Assembly (NCBI RefSeq): GCF_030503895.2
Contig: NZ_CP129970.2
Span: 560,001 to 624,000, forward strand
Direction: 5' to 3'
Length of the DNA stretch: 64,000 bases
Origin: Marivirga arenosa
GTDB lineage: Bacteria; Bacteroidota; Bacteroidia; Cytophagales; Cyclobacteriaceae
The translations under genes were made by a program, and so were the position numbers. The notes under the pieces were generated by a model, which ran no database searches, was not told the DNA's origin, and saw only the letters and a program-made list of their open reading frames with translations. Shown piece after piece: positions 47,321 to 56,468 of the stretch. The stretch's first letter is position 1, and each line of letters starts with the position of its first letter.

Positions 47321-49015
47321 TTAGTGCATGCCTGATGCTTCGCCCGCACCCCTAGGGAAACGGATATTATCTACAATATCCATCACATGTTGTGGTGGAG
47401 GAGGCGTCATAGCACTCACTGCAAAAGATACAATAAAATTGATTAACATTCCTACAGTACCAAAACCTTCTGGCGAAATACCAAACCAAAGATCATCTGC
47501 AGTTGTCTCTCCGAAAGCGTTAAACTTAAAGGTGATCATGTAGAATAAAGTAATAGTTAATCCTGACACCATACCGGCAATAGCTCCGTATTTATTCATT
47601 CTTTGATAGAAAATACCTAATATAATAGCTGGGAAAAATGAAGCTGCTGCCAATCCAAAAGCTAAGGCAACTACGGCCGCTACAAAACCAGGAGGATTTA
47701 TACCGAAATAACCGGCCACTACTACTGCTACAATTGCTGCGCCTCTAGCGATCCATAATTCTGCTTTATCAGAAATATCTGGAGCTATTTGTTTCTTAAC
47801 CAAATCATGAGAAACAGAGGTTGAAATCACTAAGAGTAAACCTGCAGCAGTTGAAAGAGCAGCTGCTAATCCCCCTGCAGCCATAAGGCCCACAACCCAA
47901 TTCGGTAATTGAGCGATTTCTGGATTAGCTAATACCATAATGTCTTTATCAATCGTTAATTCATTCTTTTTCTCATCAGCTACATATTGAATAACACCAT
48001 CGTCATTTTTATCTTCAAAAATCAAAAGCTTTGTTTGCTCCCAATTGCTGAACCATTCAGGCATCAATGAGTATTCCTTATTACTTACAGTTTGAATTAG
48101 GTTTGTTCTGGCAAAAGCAGCAACTGCAGGAGCTGAAGTATAAAGAATAGCAATAAAAACTAAAGCGTAACCAGCAGAAATACGAGCATCTCTCACTCTA
48201 GGTACTGTGAAGAAACGAACAATAACATGAGGTAAGCCCGAGGTACCTACCATTAATGCAGCGGTAATAAAGAATATATCTACCATAGATTTTGACCCAC
48301 TTGTGTACTCTGCAAAACCTAGCTCAGCGTGTAATCCATTTAGCTTATCCAGTAAATAAGTTTCACTACCGGTCATTTTAGAACCAAAACCAAGCATTGG
48401 GATAGGATTGCCAGTTAATTGAATAGAAATAAAAATAGCCGGTACCATAAACGCAAATATCAAAATAACATATTGCGCCACTTGAGTATAGGTAATCCCC
48501 TTCATACCGCCCAATACTGCATAAAAGAATACAATGGCCATTCCAATGTACACACCGGTATTAATATCTACTTCAAGATAACGGCTAAAAACCACTCCTA
48601 CACCTCTCATTTGACCCGCAACATAGGTAAATGATATAAAAAGCGCACATATAACTGCCACAGTTCTAGCAGTATTAGAGTAGTATCTATCTCCGATAAA
48701 ATCGGGAACCGTGAACTTACCAAACTTCCTGAGATATGGTGCTAATAATAAGGCTAATAAAACATAACCCCCTGTCCAGCCCATTAAAAAAACAGCTCCA
48801 TCATATCCTGCAAAGGAAATGAGGCCTGCCATTGAAATAAATGAGGCTGCTGACATCCAATCTGCCGCAGTTGCCATACCGTTTGCTAATGGAGAAACTC
48901 CTCCACCAGCTACGTAAAACTCTTTCGTTGACCCTGCCTTAGTCCAGAGTGCAATTCCAATGTAGATGGCGAAAGTCACACCTACCAGTAAGTATATCCA
49001 AATTTGTTGATCCAT
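47321..49015 (-). CDS. Na+/solute symporter, VC_2705 subfamily (acetate/propionate permease-like)
   Basis: A 564-residue SLC5/SSSF transporter with about 13 helices and the 'AADWMSAASFISMAG' segment near 50-64. Length and the DUF4212 small partner 27 bases upstream match the VC_2705 subfamily, which is related to ActP. Nearby acs and prpE-like genes suggest a short-chain carboxylate substrate. An external loop near 332-360 has an Asp/Asn-rich segment (DKNDDG at 335-340) like the start of a calcium-binding loop. Substrate is inferred from context. Confidence 0.88.
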   Translation of the reverse strand: MDQQIWIYLLVGVTFAIYIGIALWTKAGSTKEFYVAGGGVSPLANGMATAADWMSAASFISMAGLISFAGYDGAVFLMGWTGGYVLLALLLAPYLRKFGKFTVPDFIGDRYYSNTARTVAVICALFISFTYVAGQMRGVGVVFSRYLEVDINTGVYIGMAIVFFYAVLGGMKGITYTQVAQYVILIFAFMVPAIFISIQLTGNPIPMLGFGSKMTGSETYLLDKLNGLHAELGFAEYTSGSKSMVDIFFITAALMVGTSGLPHVIVRFFTVPRVRDARISAGYALVFIAILYTSAPAVAAFARTNLIQTVSNKEYSLMPEWFSNWEQTKLLIFEDKNDDGVIQYVADEKKNELTIDKDIMVLANPEIAQLPNWVVGLMAAGGLAAALSTAAGLLLVISTSVSHDLVKKQIAPDISDKAELWIARGAAIVAVVVAGYFGINPPGFVAAVVALAFGLAAASFFPAIILGIFYQRMNKYGAIAGMVSGLTITLFYMITFKFNAFGETTADDLWFGISPEGFGTVGMLINFIVSFAVSAMTPPPPQHVMDIVDNIRFPRGAGEASGMH

Positions 49016-49042
49016 TTTAATTAAATTTTATAGGTGTAAATT

Positions 49043-49306
49043 TTACTTTTCGTCCACATCAAATTCCTTATCCAATTTATTCATCAAGCGAACATAGACG
49101 AATATCAGGATCACAAAAACATAAATTGAACCCTGTTGGGCAAACCAAAATCCGAGTGGAAATCCTCCGATCTTAATATGGTTTAGTTGATCGACTAATA
49201 GAATCCCACAGCCGTAGGATACCGTAAACCAAACGACCAGAAGTATCAGTAAATACCGAAGATTTCGCTTCCAGTAGGCTTTCATACTTGCTTTGTTATC
49301 TTTCAT
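49043..49306 (-). CDS. DUF4212 small subunit of the Na+/solute symporter
   Basis: An 87-residue protein with two helices (about 14-35 and 48-72) and the 'YWKRNLRYLLILL' and 'GFPLGFWFAQQGSI' segments of DUF4212. Members are always next to VC_2705-type symporters and are thought to be their small subunit. It lies 11 bases after the porin gene and 27 bases before the symporter. It starts at ATG. Confidence 0.9.
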   Translation of the reverse strand: MKDNKASMKAYWKRNLRYLLILLVVWFTVSYGCGILLVDQLNHIKIGGFPLGFWFAQQGSIYVFVILIFVYVRLMNKLDKEFDVDEK

Positions 49307-49317
49307 AATATTAGGTT

Positions 49318-50670
49318 TTATAAAAATATGTGTAGTTGTAATCTTAATTGTTGTACTCCATTCGGATTACCATCAGCATCCAATCCTCCTTCAAGTGGAT
49401 TATTTGAAATGGTATGATACTCAAGAGTGATCTTAGCATTATGTCCATTTACAAAATAATTTACCCCAGCATCAAAAGCGTTTAAATTATCATTATAAGC
49501 TTGATAATTTCCAGATTGAAAGGCAACATAAGGCATCAACTTGGCTTTCCTGATAAAATAGCCTAGTTGACCATATATATTCGTACCAGTACCTGCCCAT
49601 CTGGACATATAGTTTTCACCATAGTTGAAATTAATAATGGAGGCATAGGCGTTAATTGCATTTCCACCTGAGCCTATTGGAGCATCATAGAAAACATCTG
49701 CAGCCAAGTGAGTAACATTAGAATGCTCTAAACTTACAGTATTAAACATTCCTTTTGGATGAGCAAAAAAACCTAAACCAACACCCAAAACCTGTTTACT
49801 ACCCATATAGGTACCCACTTGATATGGTAATTTGGTGGATTCTTTATCAAGAAAATTATATCGGAAATAGCCTTCAATAATAGTATTCCCTACAGGATTC
49901 CCATCTGTATCAGGTGCAACACTTCCTTGATAAACTAAATCGCTGTCATTACCTCCATTTGTTGAGTTAATAAGATCGGAACCCAAACCTAAAGCATTTG
50001 CAGGGTTAAGTGGATTATTTGCGGCTATACGATAATCAAAATTCCCGATCTGCCCTTTAGCATAGAACCCCATATGTCTGGCGAATTGGTCGGTAATTCC
50101 TAGTGAATGCCATTGGACAAATGGACGTGTATTGTCCATTGTCATAAAATTTAAGGTACTTTGATTAGCAAGACGCGTAAGCCCTTTCCAATAATGAAGC
50201 CCTGCACCAATGAATAAGGCCTCGGAATTATCGAAAAGTTTAAATTCCGTCCACGCATCATGTAAAAACAACTGAGGGCCATCCCCATTGTTACCTAAAG
50301 CACTCATATTAGCAGTGCTAAGATTGTTTAAACCGAAATGGGTCAAAATGAGAAACCTAGGTGATATTTGAGCAAAAGCAAGTACCCTTGATCTTCTTAT
50401 ACTGGTACTGGCTCTTAATGGAGCATCTTCAATGGCTAAATTAGATGTTTGCAACCATTGCTGGTGCCAAAGAATAAAGCGGACATATTTGGCGCCATCC
50501 TCAGTCAGCTTTACGGTTAATGATTTGTAGGAATGATCTACTTCTTGCTGCGTCAGCTCATCCCACTTTTTTTCTTTCTTAAGCTCTTTACTGGTTGTGT
50601 CTGACTGAAAACCATAAGAGGAAGAGCAAACCCCAATAATTGTTACTAAAAAGAGTAGTAGTTTTTTCAT
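49318..50670 (-). CDS. Outer-membrane porin-like beta-barrel protein
   Basis: A 450-residue protein from the ATG at 50670; a longer frame to a TTG at 50721 would place 17 residues before the signal peptide and is unlikely. The signal peptide spans about 20 residues. The rest has repeated strand-like segments with aromatic ends and Gly/Asn-rich loops, and ends in a strand with C-terminal Phe-Leu (QLHIFL). It heads a three-gene set with DUF4212 and the symporter, so it probably lets the symporter substrate through the outer membrane. The exact porin family was not recognised. Confidence 0.75.
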   Translation of the reverse strand: MKKLLLFLVTIIGVCSSSYGFQSDTTSKELKKEKKWDELTQQEVDHSYKSLTVKLTEDGAKYVRFILWHQQWLQTSNLAIEDAPLRASTSIRRSRVLAFAQISPRFLILTHFGLNNLSTANMSALGNNGDGPQLFLHDAWTEFKLFDNSEALFIGAGLHYWKGLTRLANQSTLNFMTMDNTRPFVQWHSLGITDQFARHMGFYAKGQIGNFDYRIAANNPLNPANALGLGSDLINSTNGGNDSDLVYQGSVAPDTDGNPVGNTIIEGYFRYNFLDKESTKLPYQVGTYMGSKQVLGVGLGFFAHPKGMFNTVSLEHSNVTHLAADVFYDAPIGSGGNAINAYASIINFNYGENYMSRWAGTGTNIYGQLGYFIRKAKLMPYVAFQSGNYQAYNDNLNAFDAGVNYFVNGHNAKITLEYHTISNNPLEGGLDADGNPNGVQQLRLQLHIFL

Positions 50671-50780
50671 GATTGATTTTTTTAAGTGAACACCTTTATA
50701 TGCAGATGAACTACCCTCCAAAAATCAATGATCAATAGCTAAATTATTTCATAATATATATACCTATGTTAAGGATATAG

Positions 50781-51200
50781 TTAGTCTCTAAATCTTTCCC
50801 AGCGAATGAGCATGTATTTATCACCAAGTGAACTAATCATAAGCCCTGCCTCTGATAGATTTCTACCTTCGGCAACATAATCACATAACTCTTTATGCGA
50901 CAATACTTTATAGGTTGGATGATATTCTAATTTTTCAGGAGATTTTATATTATATTTTTTTACCCAATTTCTAACAGAAACATGACTTACCCCTAAAACT
51001 CTTTCTATTTCACGCATGGAAATTCCTTCCACATATAGCTGTAAAGCTTTAACCACATAATAGGAATCAATTTCTTTCCCTACTTTGTTAACAGTAAAAT
51101 TATAATTGCAGGTTTTACACTTAAATCGCTGCCTGTTCTTTATAATACCACTTTTTACGATATCTTCACTCTGGCATTTAGGACAAATTGTTAGTTTCAT
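50781..51200 (-). CDS. IS1-type zinc-ribbon/HTH protein, possible domesticated regulator
   Basis: A 139-residue protein from the ATG at 51200 (a TTG at 51239 would add 13 residues). The N-terminal zinc ribbon has Cys6, Cys9, Cys28 and Cys31. A helix-turn-helix follows near residues 60-83 (ISMREIERVLGVS..SVRNW), like InsA of IS1 elements. No DDE catalytic part, second transposase frame or terminal inverted repeats are present. Position upstream of the porin-symporter set on the same strand suggests a transcription factor. The last 50 residues are unrecognised. A 14-base direct repeat lies just upstream. Confidence 0.68.
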   Translation of the reverse strand: MKLTICPKCQSEDIVKSGIIKNRQRFKCKTCNYNFTVNKVGKEIDSYYVVKALQLYVEGISMREIERVLGVSHVSVRNWVKKYNIKSPEKLEYHPTYKVLSHKELCDYVAEGRNLSEAGLMISSLGDKYMLIRWERFRD

Positions 51201-51503
51201 TTGAATTGTAGATGTTAATATTGTACAGGTATATATCAATTTAGCATATATATATCAATTTAACAATATTTTAATTCAATAAACTAGTTAATAATAGAAT
51301 TATATTTTAATTTTTTAGCTATAAACCATATTTAAAAGCACTTTAAAGAGGCCAATCGGAAATCAAACAACAATAGAGTTGAGTTGCACTACTGAATTTT
51401 TTTAGCCTTAATTGTTTTAAAGATTAGCTATAAAAAAGGAACCAATTGAAATTCAATGTTTCAATACAAAGTGAAAAGATTTAAAAACGTGTAGGTTTAT
51501 GCA
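51201..51503. other. Intergenic region upstream of the HTH gene
   Basis: About 300 AT-rich bases containing the two direct repeats described for 51230-51262. Beyond them no gene, hairpin terminator or TAnnTTTG promoter is apparent. The rest is closed in all frames. Confidence 0.4.
51230..51262. repeat. Two 14-bp direct repeats upstream of the IS1-like HTH gene
   Basis: TATATATCAATTTA occurs at 51230-51243 and again, exactly, at 51249-51262, start to start 19 bases. It lies 30-62 bases before the ATG of the zinc-ribbon/HTH gene. Spacing close to two helical turns fits a tandem operator, possibly for autoregulation. AT-rich context makes chance similarity possible. Confidence 0.45.
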
Positions 51504-51914
51504 CTATGCCTTTTGAAGTTGTTGTTTTCGATTAATACTCTCATCCAAAACCACATATAAAATGGTATTAAATAAAATAAAGACAATCAAACTCCAGAAG
51601 CCGGTAAATTTACTAAGCCAAGTAGAAGCCCCATAACTATGAGCAATCAAACAAAACAATAAAAAAGTCTTACTCAGTTTTCTAGGCAGGTAATATCCCA
51701 ATACGCCAATCAAAACTATCCAGAATGCTGAAATAATAAAAAGACCTGAAACATGTTGTGACATAAACCAAGCTCCTATCGGGTTACCTTCTGTTGCTTT
51801 ACTTAGGTCACCCTTCCAATAATCAGGATTCTGAAAAAAGGTAGTGATAAAAATATCAAATATACTGGCCCACAAGGCAGGAATAAGCATTAACAGTTTT
51901 TGGTTCTTGGTCAT
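51504..51914 (-). CDS. Four-helix membrane protein, unknown function
   Basis: A 136-residue protein with four hydrophobic segments (about 8-28, 52-74, 78-95 and 99-125) and short polar loops. It is a single gene on the minus strand. I do not recognise the family. The sequence gives no motif pointing to transport or enzymatic activity. It starts at ATG. Confidence 0.6.
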   Translation of the reverse strand: MTKNQKLLMLIPALWASIFDIFITTFFQNPDYWKGDLSKATEGNPIGAWFMSQHVSGLFIISAFWIVLIGVLGYYLPRKLSKTFLLFCLIAHSYGASTWLSKFTGFWSLIVFILFNTILYVVLDESINRKQQLQKA

Positions 51915-52034
51915 AGAGGTTGATTATTTTTTATCAATTTGCTTACTTAACGTGATGTTACTTATTACAAAAGATCATTATCTATTTAAAAATTTCTTAA
52001 AGATTTAAGATAATAATTTTATTAATGAAAATTA

Positions 52035-52901
52035 TTAAGCTTTCCTTAACACCTTAAATAACTTATAAAATAACAATGCAATTACCCCCACAATCAAGCC
52101 AACTATTAACTCACCGAGAATGGAAGGTAATGTATGAAACAGATCATGTAAATAATGGATATTATGTAGGAAAAGCCCGCCACCCACTAACAGCATTGCA
52201 AAAGTCCCTAAAACTGTAAGTGCTCTAATCACCATGGGTAAGCTTTTTACTAAAGCTTTTCCTAAAACGGATAAAAAACTCTTCTCTCCTTTACTTCTAG
52301 CTATTAATTTATAGCCCAAATCATCCATTCGTACCAATAAACCGACTATGCCATAAACTCCCACAGTTGCTAATACAGCCACTATGGTAACCACAATAAT
52401 TTGCATAAGAAGTTCTTCCTCAGCCACATTATCTAATGCAATGACGATGATCTCTATAGATAGAATAAAGTCAACTAAAATTGCTGCTTTTATCTTCTCT
52501 TTTTCCATTGCAAGGACTTCATCTTTTGAAATTTTACTATTTAAATCATGTTGTTTTTTCTCCTTCTTATGAAAGAAATAGGCATAAATCTTCTCAACCC
52601 CTTCAAAAGATAAATACACCCCTCCTATTAAAAGAATAGGCGTAATTACCATTGGTAAAAAGGCACTTAAAAGGAAAGCGATTGGTAATATTATTAATTT
52701 ATTGAGAAAGGAACCCTTGGTGATCTCCCAAAGAATTGGCAATTCTCTTGCTGCAACAAATCCAGATGCCTTTTCGGCATTTACTGCCAGGTCATCTGCC
52801 AATAATCCTGCTGTTCTTTCTGTGGTACTTTTGCTCATGGTAGCCACATCATCCATAAGCGTTGCGATATCATCAAAAAGAGCGAAAAATCCTGAAGCCA
52901 T
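52035..52901 (-). CDS. DUF808 family membrane protein (YedI-like)
   Basis: A 288-residue protein with the typical DUF808 start MASGFFALFDDIATL, the 'KTTERTAGLLADDLAVNAEKASG'-like segment near 25-48, and about five helices. The function of the family is unknown. It is common in marine bacteria and enterobacteria. Monocistronic; ATG start. Confidence 0.88.
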   Translation of the reverse strand: MASGFFALFDDIATLMDDVATMSKSTTERTAGLLADDLAVNAEKASGFVAARELPILWEITKGSFLNKLIILPIAFLLSAFLPMVITPILLIGGVYLSFEGVEKIYAYFFHKKEKKQHDLNSKISKDEVLAMEKEKIKAAILVDFILSIEIIVIALDNVAEEELLMQIIVVTIVAVLATVGVYGIVGLLVRMDDLGYKLIARSKGEKSFLSVLGKALVKSLPMVIRALTVLGTFAMLLVGGGLFLHNIHYLHDLFHTLPSILGELIVGLIVGVIALLFYKLFKVLRKA

Positions 52902-53043
52902 AAAAATGTAAGTTTAGATTACAAAACTAGAGTAATAAAATGGAATTATAAAAATGAGTATATAATTATCTAAAGCACTGTTTTTTCCTATGGATACATA
53001 ATAGCGAAATTTTGATATACTAATATTTTATTTAAATTTAACT

Positions 53044-54333
53044 ATGCAAAAAAAGAACTCTCAACCAAAACCAAAATGGCTTCTAAAACTTCAGTTAAAC
53101 AGCTGGGAGCCTGAAATTTTGCTCTCCGGAATAGTCTTGTATGGAATGTTTCAAGTCCCCCTTCTATTAGATCAATTTTTACTGTTTTTCTCCAGTGAAG
53201 TATATAACGACATGAATGCAATGTTTACATTAGTTGCAATTTTAAAAATTGGTGTATTTTGGCTGATTGGAGGGCTTATTTTACACCTTATCACAAGAGG
53301 ATTATGGGTAGGAATGGTGGGCTTGAGCTATGCATTTCCAAATGGAATTAAGCCCGATAAATTAAAGTTTCAACCGAAATATTTAGCCAAAGTAAATGAT
53401 GTGCCCACATTTGATCAAATTGTACTGAACTTAGAAAGAATATGCAGCTTTATTTATAGCATTGCCTTCCTTCTATTTATGAGTTTGGTAGGAACATATA
53501 TTTATGCAACAGTATTGGTTATAATACCTATGGTGACTATCATTAGCCTATCGGATAATGAACTGATAACAAATAACTTAATTCAATCACTCGAATTATA
53601 TGGAAATATAGTGCTATCGATTGGAATAATAGGAGTAATTGATTTTCTAACAATGGGGTATTTTAGAAGATTTAAACTCTTTGCTAAATTATTTTGGCCA
53701 TTTTACAAAATTTTTAACTTTTTAACTTTATCAAGCTTCTATCGCCCCACCTACTTTGTAGTCATCTCCAATTTCAAAAAAGCTTATGTTTTCATATTTC
53801 TTCTATTTTTTATTATCACAAGTTTTATAGGTATTTCTTCCGTACATCAAAACAATCCTGAAGAAGTATTTTCAAGACTAGAAATTTGGAATAACAACAA
53901 AGGAAATAGAGCATTAGAAGGTTTTTACCAAGACAAGAATAGCTCAAACCCATCAGGAATTATTCAGATACCGTCAGATATAATAAATGGAAATATATTG
54001 AGAGTTTTTATTCCCTTGTCCATTAGTATGGAAGATTCAATAAAAAAATTTATAAAATACGATTCAGTAATGAGTTCAAAAAAAGAAAATTTTAATAAAG
54101 GACGGTATTTCTTAAAAGGCCTTAGTAACTTCTATAAATTAAGTATCGATGACTCTATATTCAATACAAAAAGCTATTTTCAATACAATAACTCCACAAA
54201 TAGAAAAGGAATTATCACGTATTTGAATGTTGGGTATTTAAAAGAAGGTCTTTATGAACTAGAGATGCGAGGACCAAAAGAGATGTATAAAAATAGTTTT
54301 GCCATTGTTCCTTTTTATAAAACTAATTACTAA
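53044..54333 (+). CDS. Membrane protein of unknown function
   Basis: A 429-residue protein with an N-terminal basic segment (QKKNSQPKPKWLLKLQLNSWEPEILLSG type), about six hydrophobic helices up to residue 275, then a ~150-residue soluble extracytoplasmic domain. No family was recognised. It is the only rightward gene between 36 and 60 kb and ends at a hairpin shared with typA. The upstream 140 bases hold no clear promoter match. Codon use looks more AT-rich than its neighbours, which could hint at transfer. Confidence 0.6.
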   Translation: MQKKNSQPKPKWLLKLQLNSWEPEILLSGIVLYGMFQVPLLLDQFLLFFSSEVYNDMNAMFTLVAILKIGVFWLIGGLILHLITRGLWVGMVGLSYAFPNGIKPDKLKFQPKYLAKVNDVPTFDQIVLNLERICSFIYSIAFLLFMSLVGTYIYATVLVIIPMVTIISLSDNELITNNLIQSLELYGNIVLSIGIIGVIDFLTMGYFRRFKLFAKLFWPFYKIFNFLTLSSFYRPTYFVVISNFKKAYVFIFLLFFIITSFIGISSVHQNNPEEVFSRLEIWNNNKGNRALEGFYQDKNSSNPSGIIQIPSDIINGNILRVFIPLSISMEDSIKKFIKYDSVMSSKKENFNKGRYFLKGLSNFYKLSIDDSIFNTKSYFQYNNSTNRKGIITYLNVGYLKEGLYELEMRGPKEMYKNSFAIVPFYKTNY

Positions 54334-54385
54334 AAAAACACTCTAATCTTTACTTAAAAATTGACAGCTAAAAGTTAGAGAAACA

Positions 54386-54411
54386 AAAAAACCGGCATAA
54401 ACCGGCTTTTT
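54386..54411. terminator. Bidirectional terminator hairpin
   Basis: Self-complementary CCGG cores (54392-54395 and 54402-54405) pair across a 6-base loop, extended through an A-C mismatch to A5/T5. A and T tracts on both sides allow termination of both the rightward membrane-protein gene and the leftward typA gene. Confidence 0.65.
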
Positions 54412-54434
54412 CTTATTTTATTTAAATGATGCTA

Positions 54435-56243
54435 TTATGACTTATCTTTATTAGCCATTCTTTTACGCTCGTTTTCATCAAGGTAAATCTTACGCATTCT
54501 CATGCTTTGTGGAGTTACCTCCAAATACTCATCCTTCTGAATATATTCTAAAGACTCCTCTAAAGAGAATTTCTTTGGTGGTGGTAATTTTGCGTTATCA
54601 TCGGACCCTGAAGCTCTCATGTTCGTTAGTTTCTTACCCTTTACTACATTCACGACCAAGTCATTATCACGAGAGTGCTCTCCGATTACCTGACCTGCAT
54701 AAAGATCATCACCAGGCGCAACAAAGAAAGTACCTCTATCAGTTAATTTATCTAATGAGTAAGCAGTAGCCATACCTGCATCCATTGAAATCATAGAGCC
54801 GTTATTTCTACCTGCAATTGGGCCTTTATAGGGCTCATAACCGTTAAAACGGTGCGTCATAATAGCTTCACCTGCTGTAGCAGTTAAAATATTATTTCTT
54901 AGTCCAATGATCCCTCTAGCAGGTATATTAAATTCCAAATGCTGCACATCACCTTTAGGTTCCATTACAGTCAGCTCACCTTTTCTTTGAGTTACTAATT
55001 CAATTGCTTTACCAGAAACTTCATCCGGAACATCGATAATTAAATGCTCCATTGGTTCATTACGAACTCCGTCAATTTCTTTATACAGTACTTGTGGCTG
55101 GCCCACTTGTAATTCGTACCCTTCTCTTCTCATCGTTTCAATCAAAACAGACAAGTGAAGAATCCCTCTACCATAGACTAAGAATTTATCTTCAGAACCT
55201 GCTGGCTCTACTCTTAAGGCTAAGTTTTTCTCTGTTTCCTTCATTAAACGATCACGAAGGTGACGAGAAGTTACAAATTTACCTTCTTTTCCGAAGAAAG
55301 GTGAGTTATTGATGGTAAACAACATGCTCATTGTTGGCTCATCAATAGAAATTCTTGGTAATGGCTCTGGATTTTCTGGATCGGTAACCGTATCACCAAT
55401 ATCAAAATTATCTAGTCCAATAATTGCACAAAGATCACCAGAATGTACTTCTTCTACTTTCTTTCTACCCAATCCTTCAAAAACCTGAAGTTCTTTGATT
55501 CTCATTTTTTTAACCGTACCGTCCTTTTTACAAAGTCCAATCTGCATTCCTTCTTTCAAAGTACCTTGGTATAATCTACCAATTGCAATACGACCTACAA
55601 AAGAAGAGTAATCTAATGACACAATCTGCAGTTGTGGTATTCCTTCCTTTACTGGGGCTGCTGGAATAGTTTTAACGATTTCATCAAGCAATGGAAAAAT
55701 ATTATCGGTTTTATCTTTCCAGTCTGTACTCATCCAACCCATTTTACTTGATCCATAAATAGTTTGGAAATCAAGTTGTTCTTCTGTAGCGTCTAAGTTG
55801 AACATTAGATCAAAAACTTGCTCATGTACTTCATCAGGACGGCAGTTTTCTTTGTCAACTTTATTGACTACCACTATTGGTTTAAGGCCTAAGTCTAATG
55901 CTTTCCCTAAAACAAAACGTGTTTGTGGCATAGCGCCTTCAAAAGCATCTACTAAAAGTAACACTCCATCAGCCATTTTTAATACACGTTCCACTTCACC
56001 TCCAAAGTCAGCGTGACCTGGAGTATCAATAATATTGATTTTAATATCTTTATAAGTAACGGAAACGTTTTTACTTAATATAGTAATTCCTCTTTCTCTT
56101 TCGAGATCGTTGTTATCCAAAATTAATTCGTCTGATTCCGTTCCCTCACGAAACTCTTGACAAGCATAAATAATTTTGTCAACCAATGTAGTTTTACCGT
56201 GGTCAACGTGGGCGATAATCGCCACATTTCTAATTTCTGACAT
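54435..56243 (-). CDS. typA: Ribosome-associated translational GTPase TypA/BipA
   Basis: A 602-residue EF-G-like GTPase. The G-domain has AHVDHGKTT (11-19), DTPGHADFGGEV (around 73-84) and NKVD. Domain II, EF-G-like domains III and V, and the BipA-specific C-terminal domain follow. It binds the 70S ribosome and supports 50S assembly and stress growth. Single gene with ATG start, a candidate -7 element about 75 bases upstream, and a terminator downstream. Confidence 0.95.
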   Translation of the reverse strand: MSEIRNVAIIAHVDHGKTTLVDKIIYACQEFREGTESDELILDNNDLERERGITILSKNVSVTYKDIKINIIDTPGHADFGGEVERVLKMADGVLLLVDAFEGAMPQTRFVLGKALDLGLKPIVVVNKVDKENCRPDEVHEQVFDLMFNLDATEEQLDFQTIYGSSKMGWMSTDWKDKTDNIFPLLDEIVKTIPAAPVKEGIPQLQIVSLDYSSFVGRIAIGRLYQGTLKEGMQIGLCKKDGTVKKMRIKELQVFEGLGRKKVEEVHSGDLCAIIGLDNFDIGDTVTDPENPEPLPRISIDEPTMSMLFTINNSPFFGKEGKFVTSRHLRDRLMKETEKNLALRVEPAGSEDKFLVYGRGILHLSVLIETMRREGYELQVGQPQVLYKEIDGVRNEPMEHLIIDVPDEVSGKAIELVTQRKGELTVMEPKGDVQHLEFNIPARGIIGLRNNILTATAGEAIMTHRFNGYEPYKGPIAGRNNGSMISMDAGMATAYSLDKLTDRGTFFVAPGDDLYAGQVIGEHSRDNDLVVNVVKGKKLTNMRASGSDDNAKLPPPKKFSLEESLEYIQKDEYLEVTPQSMRMRKIYLDENERKRMANKDKS

Positions 56244-56318
56244 CTAAATAATATAAATAAATTAACTGATATTCAACTAGTTAATACAACTAATAAAAAG
56301 TATCAACTAATCAAGTTG

Positions 56319-56326
56319 CAAAGGTA
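56319..56326 (-). promoter_or_regulatory. Candidate -7 element (TACCTTTG) of typA
   Basis: On the minus strand these bases read TACCTTTG, matching TAnnTTTG, about 76 bases before the typA ATG. No TTG box lies at the expected spacing, since the upstream stretch has almost no C residues on the plus strand. Confidence 0.4.
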
Positions 56327-56418
56327 AGGAAAATAGTTTGGGGTATAATAGTTATTGGAAATAATTTAATATTCTGATAATCTGAGGATTTGACACTAAA
56401 TCATTTTAAAAAATAAAA

Positions 56419-56441
56419 AAGCTGGTCAATATGACCAGCTT
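56419..56441 (-). terminator. Terminator of the subtilisin-like gene
   Basis: A 10-bp inverted repeat (56419-56428 with 56432-56441, loop ATA, core AGCTGGTCA) followed on the minus strand by a T-rich run (TTTTATTTTTT type). It lies 28 bases beyond the protease stop. Confidence 0.8.
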
Positions 56442-56468
56442 AGTTAATACAGCATATAATTTAATTAT

